A stretch of 33,043 nucleotides of DNA. Source: Fimenecus sp964527585. Its GTDB lineage: Bacteria; Bacillota; Clostridia; Oscillospirales; Acutalibacteraceae. The notes under the pieces are model-generated. The model saw only the letters and a list, made by a program, of their open reading frames with translations. It did not search any database and was not told the origin of the DNA. The stretch is taken from contig CAZGPE010000016.1 of the NCBI GenBank assembly GCA_964527585.1, positions 1-33,043 of the forward strand, written 5' to 3'. Of this stretch, positions 28,750-33,043 are shown in pieces. Each line of letters opens with the position of its first letter. Within the stretch, counting starts at the first letter, position 1. The position numbers were made by a program, and so were the translations under genes.

Positions 28750-30111
28750 TTATTTTCCTACACAAAATTGTGAAAAAATTTCGTTAACAACACTTTCCGT
28801 TGCTTTTTCACCTGTTAAAATATCAAGGTTTTCAATCGCAACATCAATATTAACATTTATTGCATCCCTTGTTAATCCGATTGAAAGGGCGTTAAGAGCC
28901 TCGTTTATATTTTGTAAGGCAATTTGACAGCAATTAAATTGTCTCTCGTTCATTAAAGTTGCCGCCGAAGTGTCAAAATTATCGGTTCCAAGCATTTTTT
29001 CGACTGCAGTTTCAAGTTCTTTTAATCCTTTTTCTTCTTTCGCTGAGAGATAAACAACACTTTTTGCGTATTTGTTGATCTTTTCAACTTCTAACTTATT
29101 GGTGAGATCTGTCTTATTGATAATCGCAATAAGATTTTTCTCTTTCGCCATTTCTAAAATTTGTCTGTCTTCTTCGGAAAGTTCTCTCGAACTATCAAAT
29201 ACGGCTAATACAAGAGCTGCTCTGTCAAGTTTTTGTTTTGTACGGTCTACACCGATTTTTTCTACCGTATCATCGGTTTCATGCAATCCGGCTGTATCCG
29301 CAAGGCGAAGAACAGTGTTTCCGAAATTAACGGTTTCTTCGACAATATCTCTGGTTGTTCCCGCAACGGAAGTAACAATTGATTTTTCATATCCGCTTAA
29401 AAGGTTCATTAAAGTAGATTTTCCGACATTGGGTTTACCGACAATGGCGGTTTCAACACCCTCAAAAACAACTTTTCCGACATCAAATCTTTTTACTAAA
29501 AAATCAAGTTCTTCTTTTACTTTTTTCAAAACTTCATAAAGGTTTCCGTCGGATAAATCGTCTATTTCGTCATCGGGATAATCTACCCATGCGGCCATTT
29601 GAGCCGCTGTTTTTTTCAAAGAAGAAGAAATATCCGAAATTTTTCTAGACAGAGTTCCGTCAAGTACATTCAATGCCGCTGATTTTGCCTGATCGGATTT
29701 TGCAGTAATAACACCCATTACAGATTCCGCTTGTGTCAAATCCATTTTACCGTTAAGAAAAGCTCTTTTGGTAAATTCTCCGGGTTGTGCCGGTTCGGCT
29801 CCTGCGGATAATGCTGCTCTGAGAACTTGTTTTGTTACAAGCAAACCGCCATGGCAAGATATTTCAACCACATCTTCTCCGGTATAACTTTTCGGCGCTT
29901 TGAAAACAAGTGCAACTGCCTCATCAATAAGTTTTTCTTCATAAAAAACTTTTCCAAACGCCGCTTTGTAGCCGCTGAGATTTTCTAATTTGATACCTGA
30001 TACGGTTTTGAAAATTCTATCGGCTACAAACAGGGCTTTTTCTCCCGAAATTCTGACAATTCCGATGCCTCCTGCCGCTTGTCCCGTTGAAATCGCCGCA
30101 ATTGTACTCAT
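28750..30111 (-). CDS. mnmE: tRNA modification GTPase MnmE (TrmE)
   Basis: The 453-residue protein has an N-terminal folate-binding domain (MSTIAAISTGQAAGGIGIVR, then EISCHGG), a helical domain and an inserted GTPase domain. P-loop GKPNVGKS is at 225-232, then VAGTTRDIVEE, DTAGLHET and NKTD. It ends in FCVGK, the family's Cys-Ile/Val-Gly-Lys tail. It forms the wobble-uridine modification complex with MnmG, using GTP hydrolysis and methylene-tetrahydrofolate. GAGGTG precedes the ATG. A stem-loop between jag and mnmE could lower its expression relative to yidC-jag. Confidence 0.97.
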   Translation of the reverse strand: MSTIAAISTGQAAGGIGIVRISGEKALFVADRIFKTVSGIKLENLSGYKAAFGKVFYEEKLIDEAVALVFKAPKSYTGEDVVEISCHGGLLVTKQVLRAALSAGAEPAQPGEFTKRAFLNGKMDLTQAESVMGVITAKSDQAKSAALNVLDGTLSRKISDISSSLKKTAAQMAAWVDYPDDEIDDLSDGNLYEVLKKVKEELDFLVKRFDVGKVVFEGVETAIVGKPNVGKSTLMNLLSGYEKSIVTSVAGTTRDIVEETVNFGNTVLRLADTAGLHETDDTVEKIGVDRTKQKLDRAALVLAVFDSSRELSEEDRQILEMAKEKNLIAIINKTDLTNKLEVEKINKYAKSVVYLSAKEEKGLKELETAVEKMLGTDNFDTSAATLMNERQFNCCQIALQNINEALNALSIGLTRDAINVNIDVAIENLDILTGEKATESVVNEIFSQFCVGK

Positions 30112-30135
30112 TTTTTCACCTCTTTACAAATAAAT

Positions 30136-30185
30136 AATCGGGTGAGGAATTCCCCGCCCGATTTTCACACGAGGGATAACCCTCT
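30136..30185 (-). terminator. Tandem stem-loops after jag (terminator/attenuator)
   Basis: The main stem pairs AATCGGG (30136-30142) with CCCGATT (30157-30163), extended inward past one mismatch; the minus strand then reads ATTATTTATTTG. A smaller GAGGG/CCCTC hairpin (30171-30184) lies next to the jag stop. The broken T-run suggests partial read-through into mnmE. Confidence 0.55.
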
Positions 30186-31135
30186 TATTCTTCGTTTTTC
30201 TTTACTTCGATTTTTCCGTATACGGAAGCGCCGGAGTAATCAATTTTCTTTTCACGGCTTTCGGAAATTTCCGGAACATAAGCTTCTTTTCTCGGTCTTC
30301 TTGAACGGCTTCTGTCGTTCCTGTCTCTGTAACCGTATCCGCCTTTGCCACCGTTTTCGGGAGCAATTACAACTCTTCTTTCAAGGTCAACACCCGTTGA
30401 AAAAGAAGTTGCTCCTTTTACTTCCTGAACTGCGGTATGTATAATTCTTCTTTCATAAGGATTCATCGGTTCAAGAGTTATATTTCTTCCTGTTTTAATT
30501 GCACGGGAAGCTGTTCTCTTTGCGAGAGAAACGAGAATGTCGGCTCTTTTTTCTCTGTAATTGCCGATATTAAGAGAAACTCTCTTATATCCCGAAACAC
30601 CTTTATTTGCTACCATTCTTACAAGATACTGAATAGCGTCAAGTGTTTCTCCTCTTCTTCCGATAACGATTCCGTAATCATCACCACAATCAATTTCAAA
30701 AGAAATTTCTTCATCGTCGGCAAGAACTTCTATATCGCACTTATCCATGCCGAGACCTAAAATTATAGATTTAAGATAATCTGCGGCAAAATCGTATTCT
30801 TTTGTAGGCTTGAGAGTTGATTTTTTCTCTTGAGGAATTATTTTCTCAGATTCGTTTTTCAACTCATTCTTAACTGCCGCTTTTTCTTCTTTCTTTGTAT
30901 TAACGGCTTTTTTATTTTCTTTTTTCGCTGATTTTGAAGTTTTAATTTCGTCGGGAAGTTCAACGGAAATTTTAACTTCAGCAGGAGAACCGCCGAAAAT
31001 TCCCAAAAACTTTTTCTCCGGCATTTTCAACACTTCGATTTTATATTCGTCAAATTCAGAAAGGCCCAATTCTGCGAGTGCGGCTTTTTTTGCTTCTTCA
31101 ACTGTAGCCGCCTTTTTAATTGATTCTTTAATCAT
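30185..31135 (-). CDS. jag: Jag/KhpB RNA-binding protein (SpoIIIJ-associated)
   Basis: The 316-residue protein has a Jag-N domain (about 1-55, ATVEEAKKAALAELGLSE, EKKFLGIFGG), a long Lys/Glu-rich linker (about 65-115), a KH domain with GRRGETLDAIQYLV, and an R3H domain with EPMNPYERRIIHTAVQ. An Arg/Gly-rich C-terminal tail (about 262-285) may add RNA contacts. Jag/KhpB is an RNA-binding regulator linked to cell elongation and often encoded behind yidC. ATG 31135 is preferred to in-frame GTG 31144, as AAGG lies 8 bases before the ATG. It follows yidC by 25 bases. Confidence 0.95.
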   Translation of the reverse strand: MIKESIKKAATVEEAKKAALAELGLSEFDEYKIEVLKMPEKKFLGIFGGSPAEVKISVELPDEIKTSKSAKKENKKAVNTKKEEKAAVKNELKNESEKIIPQEKKSTLKPTKEYDFAADYLKSIILGLGMDKCDIEVLADDEEISFEIDCGDDYGIVIGRRGETLDAIQYLVRMVANKGVSGYKRVSLNIGNYREKRADILVSLAKRTASRAIKTGRNITLEPMNPYERRIIHTAVQEVKGATSFSTGVDLERRVVIAPENGGKGGYGYRDRNDRSRSRRPRKEAYVPEISESREKKIDYSGASVYGKIEVKKNEE

Positions 31136-31160
31136 AATATACACCTTACACCGAGATAAA

Positions 31161-32108
31161 CTATTCTTTTGTTATCTCTTTAATTTTTTTCGTGTTATTT
31201 TCTTTAGAACGGCGATATACCGTTTCTTCAACCATTGCTTTTGCAAGAACTTTTTTCGGCTCATACAAATGATTGAGTGCAATCATCTGAACAAACGAAA
31301 TCAAGGAAGACATAATTATATACAATCCTACGCTGATCGGGAAAAGGAAACCGAAATAAATCTGCATAGCAGGTGTCATAAGCATCATACAACCCATTGA
31401 AGGATTCTTTGCCATTTCGGGATTTGTCTTTTTTTGGCGCATAAGAGAATATACACTTGTCAAAAGAGCAATAAGACCGGAAATTATCGGAATTGCCCAA
31501 TAAATATCAAAACTCTTATAATCCGGAGCTTTTGCAAGATCAAGTCCGAGGAAAGTGAATTTTTCCATAAACATTTCAATTTTATTTATATATTCCGCAG
31601 TAAGTCCCGCAACAGAACTTTTATCAATTGAATCCCAATGCTGTAAAGCATAAAGTTCAAGTCTGAAAGTTGATTTTGCTTCCGTTTCGCTGATAAAAGG
31701 AAGAACCGCATTTTTCAACGACTCAACTATTTCATTCGGAATTCTAAGTACCATTGAAAAAGGATGATAGTTAACCTGATAAAGACCGATCATTACGGGA
31801 AACTGAATAAGCATAGGCAAACAACCGCCGCCCATTGCAGAATATCCTTCACGCTGATAAAGTTCCTGAGTTTCCTGCTGAAGTCTCTGCTGATCGTTAC
31901 CGTATTTTTCTCTGAGTCTTCTTAATTTCGGCTGAAGTCTTTGCTGCATTGCCATACTTTTCTGCTGTTTTATTGCAGAGGGAAGAAGGCAAATTTTAAC
32001 AACAAGTGTTAAGCATAAAATTGAAAACAAATAGTTTCCGCTTATTGCGTAAAATATTGAAATGACAAATCCGAAAGGAATGCCCAATATTTCGTATATT
32101 TTATTCAT
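31161..32108 (-). CDS. yidC: Membrane protein insertase YidC/OxaA
   Basis: The 315-residue protein has five predicted transmembrane segments in the short Gram-positive arrangement. A first membrane segment (about 10-42), a cytoplasmic coiled hairpin (KQQKSMAMQQRLQPKLRRLR) and the conserved LPMLIQFPVMIGLY are visible, then the C-terminal pair (GCMMLMTPAMQIYFGFLFP). YidC inserts and folds membrane proteins with or without Sec. The groove position usually held by Arg before the Leu-Leu-Pro turn appears to be Lys (VVKICLLPS). No lipobox is present at the start, unlike many Bacillus YidC proteins. GGAGG precedes the ATG. It belongs to the rpmH-rnpA-yidD-yidC-jag cluster. Confidence 0.95.
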   Translation of the reverse strand: MNKIYEILGIPFGFVISIFYAISGNYLFSILCLTLVVKICLLPSAIKQQKSMAMQQRLQPKLRRLREKYGNDQQRLQQETQELYQREGYSAMGGGCLPMLIQFPVMIGLYQVNYHPFSMVLRIPNEIVESLKNAVLPFISETEAKSTFRLELYALQHWDSIDKSSVAGLTAEYINKIEMFMEKFTFLGLDLAKAPDYKSFDIYWAIPIISGLIALLTSVYSLMRQKKTNPEMAKNPSMGCMMLMTPAMQIYFGFLFPISVGLYIIMSSLISFVQMIALNHLYEPKKVLAKAMVEETVYRRSKENNTKKIKEITKE

Positions 32109-32139
32109 TTATGTTCCTCCGAACAAATGCTGACGCACT

Positions 32140-32367
32140 TTATCTTTTATTTTTCTTTTCCGGAACAAGATCGACTCCGCCGGGAAAAAGAGGATTACAC
32201 CTCATAAGCCTGCCTATTGTCAGCAGACCGCCTTTTACAATTCCAAATCTCTCTATCGCAATTACCGCATATTGAGAACAAGTCGGATAATATCTGCATC
32301 TCGGCGGAAAAAGGGGAGATATTTTTTTTTGATAAAATTTAATTATCTTCAGTATTGCTTTTTTCAT
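32140..32367 (-). CDS. yidD: Membrane protein insertion efficiency factor YidD
   Basis: The 75-residue protein has the complete family signature: FYQKKISPLFPPRCRYYPTC followed by SQYAVIAIERFG, with three conserved Cys and the CNPLFPGGVDLVP end. YidD is an amphipathic inner-face membrane protein that aids YidC-dependent insertion. Its start overlaps the end of rnpA by 29 bases and has only a weak ribosome site (GGTG), so translation is probably coupled to rnpA. yidC follows after 31 bases. Confidence 0.96.
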   Translation of the reverse strand: MKKAILKIIKFYQKKISPLFPPRCRYYPTCSQYAVIAIERFGIVKGGLLTIGRLMRCNPLFPGGVDLVPEKKNKR

Positions 32368-32695
32368 TCACTGCACCGGCCTGACGGAAAATTTCCAACA
32401 TAGCTTTTTCAATATCAGTGCTTTTAAGATATTTAGTTTTTCCTCTTGCAACAAAAACAATATCCCAAGAGCCGCTTATTTCTTTTTCAACATTTCTCCA
32501 AGCAGCCCTTATAATTCTTTTACAGCGATTTCTTTCAACTGCACTTCCGATTTTTTTACTTACGGTTATTCCTATACGACAAATTCCCGCACCGCTTTTT
32601 TTCAAATAAACAACCAGTGCAGGATTTGTATAGGATCTGCCTCTATAATAAAGGCGTCTGAAATCACAATTACGATTTAAGGTTACCGTACTCAA
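32339..32695 (-). CDS. rnpA: Ribonuclease P protein component
   Basis: The 118-residue basic protein shows the RNase P signature AVERNRCKRIIRAAWR (RNR motif, about residues 53-68) and the early FRRLYYRGRS that binds the pre-tRNA leader. With the RNA subunit it removes 5' leaders from tRNA precursors. The best start is TTG at 32695 (MSTVTLNRNCDF), with AGGT upstream and 12 bases after rpmH. The C-terminus is acidic and Asn-rich (NEKSNTEDN), longer than minimal RnpA, where it overlaps yidD. Confidence 0.95.
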   Translation of the reverse strand: MSTVTLNRNCDFRRLYYRGRSYTNPALVVYLKKSGAGICRIGITVSKKIGSAVERNRCKRIIRAAWRNVEKEISGSWDIVFVARGKTKYLKSTDIEKAMLEIFRQAGAVNEKSNTEDN

Positions 32696-32707
32696 AACTT
32701 TTACCTA

Positions 32708-32842
32708 TTAGTAAGACAACTGCTTTCTGCCTTTTGCTCTACGGCGTGCAAGCACTTTTCTGCCGTTTCTTGTAGACATTCTCTTACGGAAACCATGTTC
32801 CATCTGACGATGACGCTTTTTCGGCTGATATGTTCTTTTCAT
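32708..32842 (-). CDS. rpmH: Large ribosomal subunit protein bL34
   Basis: A short frame of 44 residues starts MKRTYQPKKRHRQMEHGFRK and ends KGRKQLSY, the standard L34 sequence and length. L34 is a small, very basic protein of the 50S subunit. GGAGG lies 7 bases upstream of the ATG (32842). It opens the origin-proximal minus-strand cluster and is followed by rnpA after 12 bases. In Firmicutes dnaA lies on the other side of it, which here would be past the right edge. Confidence 0.98.
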   Translation of the reverse strand: MKRTYQPKKRHRQMEHGFRKRMSTRNGRKVLARRRAKGRKQLSY

Positions 32843-32885
32843 CGTTATACCTCCGTTTCATTAGAAAAATAATCTGCGGAAAGAT

Positions 32886-32915
32886 ATTATATACTAAAAT
32901 GTATAAAAAAGTCAA
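32886..32915 (-). promoter_or_regulatory. Strong promoter of the rpmH-rnpA-yidD-yidC-jag cluster
   Basis: On the minus strand TTGACT (32915-32910), an 18-base spacer and perfect TATAAT (32891-32886). The predicted transcript starts near 32879, 37 bases before the rpmH ATG. Confidence 0.75.
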
Positions 32916-33043
32916 GAATTTTACTTATATTATCGCATTTTTCTTTATTTTAACAATTTGTGGTATTTTTAATTTTTATTTAATCAAAATGTAGTATATA
33001 AAAAAATAAAAAATTTTTTCTCTTTAATTTTTCAAAAAAATTT
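32916..33043. other. AT-rich edge of the rpmH-dnaA intergenic region
   Basis: This stretch is almost pure A/T with long T and A runs and no gene. It is where Firmicutes often carry origin elements, but I see no convincing DnaA box (TTATCCACA) in the part shown. Confidence 0.4.

Noticed and set aside
32953..32965. Possible DnaA box (TTTGTGGTA) near the right edge
   Set aside because: Only about five of nine positions fit TTATCCACA and no cluster is present; oriC is probably outside the window.

Overview
The window looks like part of a low-to-mid-GC Firmicutes (Clostridia) chromosome, most likely an Oscillospirales/Ruminococcaceae-type gut or rumen bacterium. The grounds are the canonical order next to a Firmicutes replication origin (rpmH-rnpA-yidD-yidC-jag-mnmE-mnmG-rsmG-noc-parA-parB-serS, all on the minus strand), the pairing of noc with parB, a long-form HPF, a DUF4474-type lipoprotein, and strong Shine-Dalgarno sites. 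The placement is inference from gene content; no database search was possible.

Region 1 (1-4.97 kb) is GC-richer. It holds the 3' end of a probable type I restriction specificity (S) subunit, two related perfect palindromes, a secreted NlpC/P60-like protein with a Cna-B/SpaA-like domain, and the rpsO-pnp pair with structured leaders. Codon choice changes abruptly inside pnp near position 4230. Everything after that is AT-richer.

Region 2 (5.0-12.3 kb) holds hpf, ahcY, a DUF4474 lipoprotein, a YfbR-like HD nucleotidase, and mgsA-hisS-aspS. Region 3 (12.4-17.8 kb) is the cell-shape operon mreB-mreC-mreD-mrdA(PBP2)-minD-like, with no minC, minE or rodA beside it. Region 4 (17.8-21.3 kb) holds an OGG1-like glycosylase, a repeat-bearing 0.42 kb intergenic stretch, a small membrane protein and an intracellular GH13 enzyme.

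Region 5 (21.3-33.04 kb) is the origin-proximal segment. parA and parB are separated by a lipoprotein gene and followed by serS. A perfect parS 16-mer lies between noc and parA. Two single-substitution variants lie inside mnmG and at the mnmE/mnmG junction. noc, rsmG, mnmG, mnmE, jag, yidC, yidD, rnpA and rpmH follow, with a strong rpmH promoter. dnaA and oriC should lie just past position 33043.

Functionally the window covers translation and RNA metabolism (S15, PNPase, HPF, AspRS, HisRS, SerRS, RNase P protein, L34), tRNA and rRNA modification (MnmE, MnmG, RsmG), envelope growth (MreBCD, PBP2, YidC, YidD) and chromosome segregation (ParA, ParB, Noc, parS). No rRNA, tRNA, CRISPR array, prophage or intact insertion sequence was seen. 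The items most worth follow-up are the mosaic pnp, the covarying palindrome pair, the parS cluster with a parS/Noc-site hybrid, the lipoprotein inside the par operon, and the MinC/MinE-less MinD-like ATPase.
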